From positions 54,760,914-54,824,913 of the forward strand of contig CM053267.1 in the NCBI GenBank assembly GCA_028583415.1: a DNA stretch of 64,000 nucleotides, read 5' to 3'. The notes beneath the pieces were generated by a model. That model did no database searches. It worked only from the letters and a program-made list of their open reading frames with translations, and was not told where the DNA came from. The translations under genes and the position numbers were made by a program. Below, piece after piece: positions 1-10,165 of this stretch. This DNA is from Protea cynaroides. Lineage: Eukaryota > Streptophyta > Magnoliopsida > Proteales > Proteaceae. Each line of letters starts with the position of its first letter. The stretch's first letter is position 1.

Positions 1-1446
1 TTTAAGTTGTTGAAGCAAATGCAGGTACTCGGTCTGCAACCAAGCTTGGGCACATTTGTGAGCATTGGCTCTGGCTGCTGTGGCTCGGGCTCTGCCATTT
101 GGCATGACTTATTGGTACACTGTTATGGTATTAAGCTTGGGTTTGATTCTGATTTGTATTTTTCTAATTCAATCATGAGTATGTACATGCAGCGTTGTGA
201 TATCAATGCTGCTCTTTCTATCTTCTATTCGATGGTTGAGAAATCAGTGGTTTCCTGGACGACAGTCATTGGCTGGCATGTGAAGCAGGGGAATGTTGCC
301 AAAGCATTTGATCTTTTCAACCAGATGCGACGAGAAGAGGTTGGTTTGGACTCCGTTGTGTTCATACATCTCATTTCAGGTTGTCTCCAAGTGGGGAGAG
401 CATCAATGGTTTCCTTGGTCCATGCTTTGATACTCAAAACCGGGCATGATTATGAAGAACCAATTCAGAGCTCTCTTATAAGCATGTATGCAAAATGTGG
501 TGATACTATATCAGCTCAAAGGGTTTTCAATTTAGCAGATAAAAAAAGTGTGATAATATGGACGTCAATGATTGGTGGATATGTCTATTCTGGACATCCA
601 AGTAAAGCATTGAATCTCTTCAAGAATTTGTTGATGACAAGCATTAGGCCGAATAAGATTACGCTATCTACTGTACTTTCAGCTTGTGCCAATTTGGGGG
701 CATTGGGCGTGGGAGAAGAAGTCGAGGATTACATTAAGTTGAATGGGTTGGAATCAGACTTGCACATTCAGACTGCTTTAATCCACATGTACTGCAAATG
801 TGGAAGCATAGTGAGGGCTAAAGAAGTATTTGACAGGGTCTCTAACAAAGATTTAGCTGTCTGGAGTTCCATGATAAACGGTTATTCCATCCATGGGATG
901 GGAGAAGAGGCTTTAAGTCTCTTCTTAAAGATGCAGAAACAAGAGGGAATCAAGCCAGATGCAGTTGTTTTCACATCTGTGTTATCAGCTTGTAGTCATT
1001 CAGGTTTCGTTGAAGATGGTCTGAAGTACTTCCATAGCATGCAGAGAGATTATGGATTACAACCTAATATAGAACACTATTCATGTCTAGTGGATCTTCT
1101 TGGTCGAGCTGGGTACTTGGACTTAGCTTTGAAAAGCATCCAAGAAATGCCTTTGCATGCACAAAAAGCTCAAGTTTGGGCACCACTACTTAGTGCATGC
1201 AGAACCCATCACAACATCCAGCTTGGGGAATTTGTAGCTAAGAAGTTGTTTGCTGTCGAGCCTCAAACCACTGGTAATTACATATTATTGGCTAACACAT
1301 ATACATCTGCCAGAAAATGGACAGATGCAGCGGCAACGAGAAGGTTGATTAATGAGAGAGGAATGCTGAAGGAACCTGGGTGGAGCCAGGTTGAGGTTGA
1401 TGATTCGGTTTGTGTCTTCCCTGTAGGAGATCAGTCACATCATTGA
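1..1446 (+). CDS. PPR protein of the PLS class, 3' part (5' end outside window)
   Basis: The open frame runs in from the window edge and stops at the TGA at 1444-1446, so the real start lies upstream. It encodes about 480 residues made almost entirely of PLS-type pentatricopeptide repeats: recurring blocks such as VVSWTTVIGWHVKQG, LISMYAKCGD, VLSACANLGALGVG, LIHMYCKCGS, VLSACSHSGFVEDG and YSCLVDLLGRAG. An E motif follows (WAPLLSACRTHHNIQLGE, then NYILLANTY and EPGWSQVEV). The frame ends at GDQSHH, inside what is normally the SHPQSxEIY segment of the E+ region. Proteins of this family bind organellar RNA one base per repeat and act in C-to-U editing, splicing or stability in mitochondria or plastids; the transit peptide would be outside the window. 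No intron is visible, as is usual for the family. The early stop and the DYW relic behind it suggest loss of the deaminase tail. The family is certain; the target is unknown. Confidence 0.93.
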   Translation, partial: FKLLKQMQVLGLQPSLGTFVSIGSGCCGSGSAIWHDLLVHCYGIKLGFDSDLYFSNSIMSMYMQRCDINAALSIFYSMVEKSVVSWTTVIGWHVKQGNVAKAFDLFNQMRREEVGLDSVVFIHLISGCLQVGRASMVSLVHALILKTGHDYEEPIQSSLISMYAKCGDTISAQRVFNLADKKSVIIWTSMIGGYVYSGHPSKALNLFKNLLMTSIRPNKITLSTVLSACANLGALGVGEEVEDYIKLNGLESDLHIQTALIHMYCKCGSIVRAKEVFDRVSNKDLAVWSSMINGYSIHGMGEEALSLFLKMQKQEGIKPDAVVFTSVLSACSHSGFVEDGLKYFHSMQRDYGLQPNIEHYSCLVDLLGRAGYLDLALKSIQEMPLHAQKAQVWAPLLSACRTHHNIQLGEFVAKKLFAVEPQTTGNYILLANTYTSARKWTDAAATRRLINERGMLKEPGWSQVEVDDSVCVFPVGDQSHH

Positions 1447-1760
1447 TCCCTTGAGATTTACGAGGAGCTAGAAAATCTAAATCAGGTTAGAGATGCAAGG
1501 TGTTGCAAAAGCCAAGGTTGTGATGCACAACTCAGCGTAGAAAGAGGACACATTGAGATAATTGGTGTGCTGTGTCTGTTGTCTATGTCGTGTCCTACTA
1601 GGATTTTGAAGAATTGGTGGACTTTGCAGTGATCGTCATTGTACTTCAAAATTTATTCATGAGGATCACGAGCTGAATCCCATTGTGTTATATGGCCACT
1701 GTTTTCAAAATTTTGAGTGTGATTGAAGGGATGGAGGGAACCATATATTTTGGAATTTGC
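1447..1760 (+). pseudogene. decayed E+/DYW tail of the PPR gene
   Basis: Directly after the stop the same frame continues with SLEIYEELENLNQ (1447-1485), the expected E+ sequence, and later CPTRILKN (1591-1614), which resembles the PIRVxKNLR block of DYW domains. From 1625 the match moves to the next frame: CSDRHCTSKFIH corresponds to the family CxDCHxxxKFIS block, followed by weaker similarity up to about 1755. The canonical HSE zinc/catalytic segment cannot be recognised, and there are at least one in-frame stop and one frameshift. I read this as a former cytidine-deaminase-like DYW domain. It could still be transcribed as 3' UTR. Confidence 0.7.
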
Positions 1761-2222
1761 TGTCATCTGGGATGATTTTGATAAGAACATGCTTTGAGTC
1801 TACTGTCAGAAGAGCGCGGACCACACACATACTGATTTGTTCACCTCCTCTTCAATTCATTGCGGCGGCTGCAACAGGTAAGTTCCTTTCTAGTTTTTAT
1901 TTTCTTTTGTTTTAATTGTTGTATCTGTATATATGTGTGGATTGATACTTCTTTGATAAAGCTTTCTAGGAATTCTTCGATTTCATCTCATCATCTTTAT
2001 GATTTCCTGCATCTCATTGTCAATCTCATCCTGTATTTGCTTCTGTATTTACTATCTCATCTTTATGTTTGTTGAGTTAGTTTTACTTGTGTTTGTATTG
2101 AATGCTTGCTAAGATAGGTTCATGTATAGTGGGTTGATTTCATGTGCATGAGTCAATACTATCAAATTGGACCGATTTGCCCACTTACCTCTCATATCAA
2201 ATTTCTCATTTGTTATTGGAAC
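1761..2222 (+). other. spacer with a strong splice-donor-like site
   Basis: No coding homology was seen. A consensus donor (CAACAG|GTAAGT) sits at about 1878, so the region may hold a 3' UTR intron of the PPR gene or the 5' UTR of another transcript. No matching acceptor could be fixed. Confidence 0.25.
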
Positions 2223-2561
2223 TGTTGGAGATTATCAGTTTATGGGTCTCATGATAGGATGAGTGTCCTTATCATGGTTTACTTTATTATCTTTTGTGTT
2301 ATTGTTCATAGGGATAGAAGTCTATCTAGTTTCCTTTTCTTTTTTTTTAATTTATTTTTTTTATATATATATTGTTTTACCTTTCCTTAGAAATTGAGAC
2401 TCCTAGTCACTCTATAGTTCCTGTTAGTTTGTAATCTTTCTTATTGTTCATTATAAATAAAGTTGGGACGATGGGAGGAAACAACCGACCACACATCGAT
2501 TCTCTCTCCTTCTTCTCCATTCTCTCCTTCTTTTCTCCTCTCTTTCTTTTATTTTGTTATA
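2223..2561 (+). repeat. 5' LTR
   Basis: It starts TGTTGG and ends ..TTGTTATA. It is near-identical to 4313-4655 over most of its length, including the segment ATAAATAAAGTTGGGACGAT, which may hold the promoter TATA (TATAAATAAA, about 2452). Confidence 0.82.
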
Positions 2562-2580
2562 TGGTATCAGAGTGGGTGCC
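2562..2580 (+). other. primer-binding site (tRNA-iMet type)
   Basis: TGGTATCAGAGTGGGTGCC lies directly behind the 5' LTR. The first 11 bases fit the complement of the plant initiator tRNA 3' end. Confidence 0.75.
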
Positions 2581-3712
2581 ATTTTGAGAGTCATTTAAAG
2601 GTCTCCGTTCTGGTGTGCAGCCACCACTGCTGTTGCTGCTGCATCTTGTTATAAGTTTCTGGTTTGTTGGATGAGTTCGTTTAATTCTTTTATTTCTCGT
2701 ACATCTATTCTTGGTTACTTGCAGCAGCTTTTGCTGCCCTTTGTTGTTGGTTAATTTCAGTTCGAATTGGCATGTATTGAATCTCAATCGACCATCTAAA
2801 GGGGTTCTGGCCTTGTTTGGCTTTATTTCCCTGTCATTGGTTCTCTATCGTGTTGCAAAGAAATTGTCGAACTCAGTGACTATTCACTGGTTCGATCAGA
2901 AACCTTGAGCTAAGGTCACCTTGCACCAGGCGACTTGATCCTTGAAATCTGACCCTCAGCCACCTTCCCTGTTCTGTGAATTGAAGCTTCCGAGTGCTGC
3001 TGTTTCAGGTCTACCACCCCCCCTCTGGTTTCAGAATTTTTAGTAACTTTTTGGCACTGATTTGGTGTGGTAAAGGGTATTTCAGAGGGCTGTGAGTCAG
3101 GAACCTCCCCTCAAAATTTCAGGCGGCTTGGTGTTTGGAAGAGAGAGTTCTTTCGTCTTAACTTTAAAGAGCTTACCGCTTCTTTTTCCTATAGAGGATG
3201 CATGGTTGAAGAAGTCCCTTTAATTTGGACTTCCAAAATTACCCCTCATATCAAAGTAGATCTTTTTTTTTGTCCTTTCTTTATCCTCCCTTCCAGAAAT
3301 ACCTGCTCACCTTATCCTTACTTCCTATTCAGTCCTTTCTTGTTTACTATACCCGTAAAGTGTTGGGCTGAAAAAAAAAAATTTACTCCCAATTTTACCC
3401 TTTACTTAAAGATTTGTTTCCAGGGTCTATTTTTTCCCCTTCTTCAAGGTCTTGCACCTTCAATTAATTATAGAATTGCCTCTACCCATGTATTTGCACT
3501 TATCTTGCTTGAGTGGGCCCATAAGTATGAGCAGAATTTATAAATTTGCCATTTGACTTGTATATTTGCAATTTTATTGCTATGGGAGGTCCTTTGTTTT
3601 TCGGTGGATGACTGTGGTTCTCGTTATTCTGGCTATATGGGTATTATCCCTTGTTCATTGTTTGAAGACCCCTAGTAATTTTTCCAAATGGAATGCTCTA
3701 CGTGAGGAGGAG

Positions 3713-3995
3713 AAATGAGCATATATATTGTTCTCGTTCGCGTCTGCTCGTGGGAAAGACAAAATGAGCATATATTTTGCTCCTGTTTGTGTCTGCTCGT
3801 AGGAAAGACAAAATGAGCATATATTTTTTTGCTCCTGTTCGTGTCTACTTGTGGGAAAGACACTTCATATCTGCTTGTGGAAAAGACATTTTTATCGGTT
3901 TATTCAAGTCTGTTTAAGGAAGAGAGACTCGTGTCTGCTCATTGGAGAGACACTTTTATCACTTTGTTTAAGTTTACTCATTGGTGAGACTATTA
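3713..3995 (+). repeat. degenerate internal tandem repeats of the LTR element
   Basis: Units of about 55-60 bp recur, each with ATGAGCATATAT, a GTCTGCTCGT-like core and GGGAAAGACA. The first three copies are clear; later copies (from about 3860) keep only the TCTGCT..GGAGAGACAC core. Confidence 0.6.
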
Positions 3996-4300
3996 TCAGT
4001 TGCACAAGATGCAACCTTTGTTCAGGGTGCTCATTAAAGAGAGACTATTATCTGTTGCACGTGATGCGCTGCTCATATTAGAGCCTACTACCTCTTTGTT
4101 TGTTGGTGGTTTTTCGAAGATTAATGATCGTGTTCTGGTATTGCTATTAGAAGTTCTCCCTATGCTCCTTGCCATCTCCTACAGCTATATATTGAGGACC
4201 GGTAATGCAGTTCATATCTTTTTTAGTTGTTCTAAGATGAAACTCCAGCTTGAGGGGGAGTGTTGATCTTTTGCATATTCCAAGCTTGAGCATGTTCCAA

Positions 4301-4312
4301 CTTGAGGGGAAG
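4301..4312 (+). other. polypurine tract
   Basis: CTTGAGGGGAAG abuts the 3' LTR start at 4313, the usual site of plus-strand priming. A second similar tract, CTTGAGGGGGAGTGTTG, lies 50 bp upstream (4250-4266). Confidence 0.7.
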
Positions 4313-4655
4313 TGTTGGAGATTATCAGTTTATGAGTCTCACGATAGGAGGAGTGTCCTTATCATGGTTTACTTTATTTTCTTTCGTGTTATTATTCCTA
4401 GGGATAGAAGTCTATCTAGTTTCCCTTTTTGTATATAATTTTTATGATGAATAAATTTTTTTTTATATTGTTTTACCTTTTCTTAGAAACTGGGATTCCT
4501 AGTCACTCTAAAGTTCCTGTAACTTTGTAATCTTTCTTATTATTCATTATAAATAAAGTTGGGACGATGGGAGGAAACAACCAACCACATCGATTTTCTC
4601 TCCTTCTTCTCCATTTCTCCATCTTCTCTTCTCTCTTTCTTTCTATTTTGTTACA
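4313..4655 (+). repeat. 3' LTR
   Basis: This is a direct copy of 2223-2561 with scattered substitutions and small indels. It ends ..TTGTTACA. Confidence 0.82.
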
Positions 4656-4901
4656 AGGCACATTTGCCTATTTCTTCCTCCATATGCGTTTCAATATCAT
4701 ATATTTTAAGTGGCAACTCTTGATTAATTCAGTCCATTGGCGTATATGGACAAGATCACAAGGCGAAAGCCTATGATTTCTCATTTATGAATAAATTCCT
4801 CAATTTTTCCAGCAAATCCAAACACTTTCTTTCAAGCCACGAAAGAGAGGACCTGGAGAGGAAACCCTATGTCTCACACAAGTGCTTGAATGATCACTCA
4901 C

Positions 4902-5194
4902 CTGCACATCATATGCAATTATTCTAATGAACTCCACTTCTTCATTTGTGGAAAACATTTTCATTACATCCGCATCAGATTTAACCACAAACTCCTCTAT
5001 TCCATTAGGTAATATGCATTTAAGTGAGACTCTTAGAGTTCTTCCTTCAGGGATATGGTCGAGTACTGTGCTGTACATGTCATAGACTAAGTAAATGTAT
5101 CCGTATTTGTCTGGTTCTTCCCATTTCTGTACCGACTGACCAATTGACCATAGTAGTTGTATATAAGGCTGGGCATTCCAACCATTTTGTTTTA
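4902..5194 (-). CDS. isolated internal exon, possible MuDR/PB1-like fragment
   Basis: On the minus strand an open frame of about 97 codons lies between a good acceptor (ATTGCAG, 5195-5200) and a perfect donor (CAG|GTGAGT at 4901). The peptide contains KWEEPDKYGYIYLVYDMY, LRVSLKCILPNGIEEFVV and SDADVMKMFSTNEEVEF. The second half resembles the PB1-like N-terminal region of plant MuDR transposases, where a sheet strand is followed by a D-D-V/L-x-M motif. The resemblance is weak. No neighbouring exons were recognised, so it may be a transposase relic or an exon of an unrecognised gene. Confidence 0.33.
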
Positions 5195-6369
5195 CTGCAA
5201 TTCATAAGAAAGTGGGCAAAAAACAAGGGTTGATTTTGGGTTATTTAGCAAAATGAAGTGAGAATACAGATAAATTAAACCACAATTCGAAGAAGGATAT
5301 TATGACCAGATAGTTGAAACAAGAGGATCTAACAAGTATCCCCTGTATGGATCCCACGCTCTCCAATTCAAATGTCAAGTTTAAGCAAATTGAATTCAGA
5401 CTACAAGAGGCTGAGAGAGTGCATAGGACTGCAATGGGTCCATGGATAGATACTGATGGGTTAATGAAACAAAATCTGTGCTGCCTAAATACTGTAAGAT
5501 CCCCCTGTTTCGAGTTTGCTAATTAACCCAATTTCAGGGGATGCTTGATTTGTGTTAATTTGCTTATCTGAACTGACAATGAGATTAATTAGGGCATTAC
5601 GAGCAAATACTTGAATGCCTGAATATGGTCCATTAGCTAAATTGATTAGAGAATGAGTTTAATTAACCGGATATTCAATGAATTGCATTATGAGTTGATA
5701 TTTTAAACATGTAGAAATGATAAAACCTTAGCAATGCCTGAAACCCTAGAAATGGTAAAACCCTAGAACCGTGCCTAAAACATCACTCTGGAAAAACATC
5801 CGCACCACATCTTAGTTTACAATTAAGAACCAAAAGCATAATGTTCAAGCTCATTTATGCAGCTTAAGATGCCAGATGATGAAATGGGAGTACATATGAG
5901 AAATGGTGGAGAAAGGAGATGAGATGGAGCAGATGGTAGTACTGCATACAATGCGAAGGGAGAGAAGGGAGAAAACAAACTAACTTACCTTTGACAGGTT
6001 GCTAAGGATGAGTTGCAGGTTGTTGGTGATGCCTTCCAATTTGCCGGAGATGAGTTGCAGAGTAGAGTTAAAAGCTTCTTGGGTTCGGTCCTAGTTTGAG
6101 ATCACGCAGGGGAGGGCGGCACAATATGTTTAGATGTATGTAAGGGCAAAAAAAAAAAAAAAAACTTCTTCACTCTCAGTAAGAGGTAGTTTTGACATTT
6201 AAAAACTATAGTCACAATGACGTCATCGATTAATGGGGAGTGGGTAAAAGAGAACCTTTATCCTTACCCAAGACATTAGTAAAGGAGGACTAGCATGACT
6301 GTTTTTCTCAGGAAGCACCATCATAGCTCTATAATTATTTCATTGTCTTCAAATTGATCTGTATTGTAG
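5195..6369. other. spacer without recognisable gene
   Basis: A short plus-strand open frame (5314-5526, with EAERVHRTAMGPWIDTDG) looks protein-like but matches no family I recognise. The rest is AT-rich with a poly-A run near 6149-6165. Confidence 0.3.
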
Positions 6370-7483
6370 GTGGTAGTTTGGAGCAATTATGTATGAAATG
6401 CTTTTAGGTTGTCCACCATTTTATTCTGAAGAGCCAACATGCAGAAAGGTAGTTGGCGTTTTTAAATGGAGATTCCTTCTAATTTGAATATGGAATCTAA
6501 AGATTTCTATGGATTCTGTCTGCTAAAAGAGTAAAAAGTAGCATCCATTTTATTCTGAAGAATCAAGGTCAATACGTAGAAGTGCCTGAATAGTAGCAAA
6601 TAAAAAGGTAAAATAGTAGCGTAAGTGCCAGAAGGAATATATACAATTGTTCTTGTTTACTTTGAACGAAAACTACTTTAAACCCACCACCACCCCCACC
6701 CTCACCCCCACCCCCCCAAAAAAAAAGAGAGCATAAAAGAAAATGATCTGACCAAGTGGTGCTTCGCTATAAGATGGTTCTGGCTCTTCTTGGTCTAGTA
6801 CCTGAACTAGTTTTGTAGATAGAATGCACTCTGCCGAGTGCCTGACTACTACTGCCTTCTTACATTATGTATCTTTTGTGCAAGGTGACTGACAGAGTGA
6901 CAAGTGACAACATGAGACATGAGCCTCAAGTATGCATCAAAAGCCTCTTGAGCATGTCTTTTTAACAAATAAATAGGTAAAATAGTTATTCATATCAATC
7001 ATGAAAAGAAATGCCTGATACTGCTGATTATTTGAATCAAAATAAATAAAAAAGTTCAAATGGAAATATATAGAATTAAAGTGCTCTGTTAAAGACATTC
7101 CTGAATTTTAAATATGAAAATGAAATTTCAAATTCTTGGTGTTGTGGTGAAAGATAATCTTGGATTAATGTTAGAAGCAAGCTTCCCCTAAGTTTGGTGT
7201 TTAAGTATATGAATTATTGTTTGCAGCAGAATTATGAGACATAGGTTTAATGGTTAATTGTCAGAGTATTTTCCTTCATTCATTTGAGGACAGGTCCAAG
7301 TGATCAGAGCTTGGGGCAGATTAGTGAGCTAGTGCTGACAAAGGGTGTTAAATTTGAAAATGTCCAAATGTAGGTGCACCTTTGTGTATGGCAAATTTAA
7401 GTAGGACAAAGTTTAGTTGATTTGATGTTGTAGGTTTAGAGTTGATTTGATGTTGTAGGTTTAGACTTTAAACATATAATTTG

Positions 7484-9113
7484 GGGAAATTTACTCAGAC
7501 ACCCCTTTGACAATTGGTTTACTACACAGAACTACCCTGTGTAGTTTGGACTTACACTCCACTACCTATTTGCTAACCCCGTTAACTTAAAATTTGAATT
7601 GACACAAATACCCTTAAAAATTAGACTACTTAAAGAACAGATCAATGGTTGCTGGCGGTGGGGGAGGAGTTGCCTTCTGCTTGGTTCGACATTCCAACTC
7701 TGCAACACATCCCCTCTTTCTCTCTCTCCCCATAATTGATAATTGAAATTTTCTGTACTTTTCCCAATAGTAATATAAAGAAGAACTCAAGAACTGGAAG
7801 GAGACGAAATCTTAATTTCCTGGACGATAATATTCGATTTGCAGAGCTGTAGATCTCACAAAATACTTTGGTTTTTCTTCCAACCTCCTCACCCTTTTCG
7901 TATATAAGTAGAAAGGATAGACAAAAAAAATGACCTAGACAGCTCAAGAACTCTCTACGGTCAGATTCTTGATGGAATCCTCCAAATCACAAAGCTAAAG
8001 AAGTTGTTCCAAGGAAGAAAAAAACCAATAAGACGAACAACAACCAAAGGCTCGAACCAAAGAGATTGGTTTCTTTATTCGCATCTTCAATAAGCCTTTG
8101 AAGTTGCAGAAGTCGAATTGAAGGAGGCTAAGGCTCGACCAATAGAACTTTCACCCTAAATGGTTTCGCTCATGATCAGATGTTTCTATGAGGAAGGGTA
8201 CTTCAAAAATGCAAATTTCTTGCAAAGTAAGAAGTTGGAGTTGTGACAACAATTAATCAACAAAGAATATTTGTGTAAGTCTTTGGTCGGCACCCTGTTT
8301 GCCGCTCTGTCCTTTTTTGCAGGTGAAAGAGGCGGTGGAGAGGGAGAGAGAAGAGAGAATCCGGCCAAAATCTTCCACCCCTCAGATTGGCGGCTGCAGG
8401 ACCGCCAGGCTCCACGGGGCTCTATCGTCAGGGTTATCTACCTCAGAAATACTTGTTGCAGCCGCCCACTATCCTTCTGGTCCTCCCCCTTTTCGTATAT
8501 AAGCAGAAAGGATAGATTTCAATTCTCTGTCCTCTTCTTTTCATAAAGACGAGAGAGAGTACATAAAACTTTCCGTTCTCTTTCGTCATAGCAGATTATT
8601 AAGGTACTCTTCTTTTTTTCCCCTCTTTTTGGTTCTGTGTCTGTTATCTTTTTCCATTAGCTGAATTCCTGTTTTCTATGTTGGCATTTGATGTGATTTT
8701 GTACTAATTTATTGCGAGCGACCGGGAAGATGGATTTGAATCTCAGTTTTGCGTTTTCGTTGGAGAACTCCTACACTGAGTTTTGCAATTTCTTTGAAGA
8801 AGAACATGAACAGCGTTTCGTTGGAGAATAACACAGAGTTTAGTTGGAGAAGAAAGAGGAACAAGAGAGAATTTCGTTGGAGAAGAAAGAGCAACGATTT
8901 GGTTGGAGAACCTAAAGGATATTTAGGTCCTTTTACATTCATTAAGGGCATTACTGTCTTAAAAAAACTTTGGACATTCTCCCGTTAACTTTTAACTAAC
9001 GGGTTATAATGTTATTAAACATAGTTAGAGGGGTAGTTTGTGTAACTTTTGTAAAGACAAGGTAATTCTATGTAGTAAACCAACTGTCAAGGGGGTGTCT
9101 GAGTAAATTTCCC
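7484..9113. mobile_element. Mutator-like element, non-autonomous, possible Pack-MULE
   Basis: The ends form terminal inverted repeats of nearly 60 bp: GGGAAATTTACTCAGACACC at 7484 and its complement ending at 9113. They are flanked by a 9-bp duplication (tataatttg 7475-7483, tataattta 9114-9122, one mismatch), the size typical of Mutator. No transposase is visible. The interior has gene-like features: two copies of CGTATATAAG[T/C]AGAAAGG (about 7899 and 8495) that look like TATA regions, a CT-rich leader, a donor-like AAG|GTACTC near 8602, and a run of imperfect TTCGTTGGAGAA repeats (8755-8910). These could be captured host promoter or 5' UTR sequence. It lies in an intron of the kinase pseudogene. 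Confidence 0.78.
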
Positions 9114-10165
9114 TATAATTTATAAAATTTTAGCCATTCTTCATGTTTGTTAGGTTATATGTGCATGTCAGGTGATCATTTAGAAGAGAAAGATCGTAAA
9201 AGTGCAGTCTGACTCTATGTGGCTATGTTCACATAATTTTGATTCTTTCTTTTCTATCCTCTTTTGGTGGACATCTACAGACCTCCATGTCGTACTGTTA
9301 GGTACTCCAAGTACATTTTAACTGCTGCTCCATGTTTTCAGCGGAGCTGGTTTATTTCATATTACCGGTTCGGGACAGATCTGCACTGAAACCATTGGAA
9401 CTATGGGTTTAACATGTACTGTGCTGTTTAAGTTCTTTTGCATGTCTTTGTCAGATTGAAGTGAGGTTTGATTTTTCCCGGAGGATTCTGAATATACTTG
9501 CATATCTTATAGTTTCTTGTAATTCATTACACATTGTAGCTCATGGTTAGTCCAATTAAAACCTATTCAGTTTTGAGTTCTGATCTGCTGAATTGAAGGA
9601 ATTATTTACTTGTTGATGTTACTTAACAACAGAAACAGCAGCTATGTTGGGCTTGTTACCAATTAGGACTAGGGTTTGTTGGACCCTCTATCCTGCATAA
9701 ATTCTCAGTCTCTTTCATTACTTACTACATTTTTTTTGTGGATATTTTCTGTCTTTGTTGCTTTAAGAAACCCATGTACCAACCAAAGAGGTCGAAAACA
9801 TGGGCTCTTCAAAGTTATGATGTCTTGGTGAATTGATTACTTATTGATCATGCATTTTCTTCTTTACTTGTTTCTATAATTCCAATCACAAAATTTTGTG
9901 CAGATAGTGAGTTGGACTACTTACTTGAAATTCCCTGAAGAGTCAAAGCTCTCTGCTGAGGCTAAAGATCTCATAAGAAAACTTCTGTGCAATGTAGAAC
10001 AGAGGCTTGGGACCAAAGGAGCTCATGAAATAAAAGTTAGCACTCATTTGTTGTCAGGCTCTTTGTTTGTCAATTTTGGCTGTATCAAATTCGAAATTGA
10101 AATGTTGATATTGATCTCCACTTTAGGCACACCCATGGTTCAACTTCAAAGGTGTCAAATGGGAC

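Larger units (their letters stand above)
2223..4655 (+). mobile_element. non-autonomous copia-type LTR retrotransposon
   Basis: Two closely similar direct repeats (2223-2561 and 4313-4655) begin TGTTGGAGATTATCAG and bound about 1.75 kb of internal DNA. The first repeat is followed immediately by TGGTATCAGAG, the complement of the initiator-Met tRNA end (primer-binding site). The second is preceded by a purine-rich CTTGAGGGGAAG tract. These are the expected landmarks of a plant Ty1/copia-like element. The interior shows no gag, protease, integrase or RT, so it would depend on another element for movement. The flanking 5-mers (ggaac and aggca) do not match, so no target-site duplication is preserved. 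Confidence 0.82.

Noticed and set aside
3713..3995. Spaced repeats that might suggest a CRISPR-like array
   Set aside because: The units are contiguous, degenerate tandem copies without unique spacers, inside an LTR element of a plant genome.
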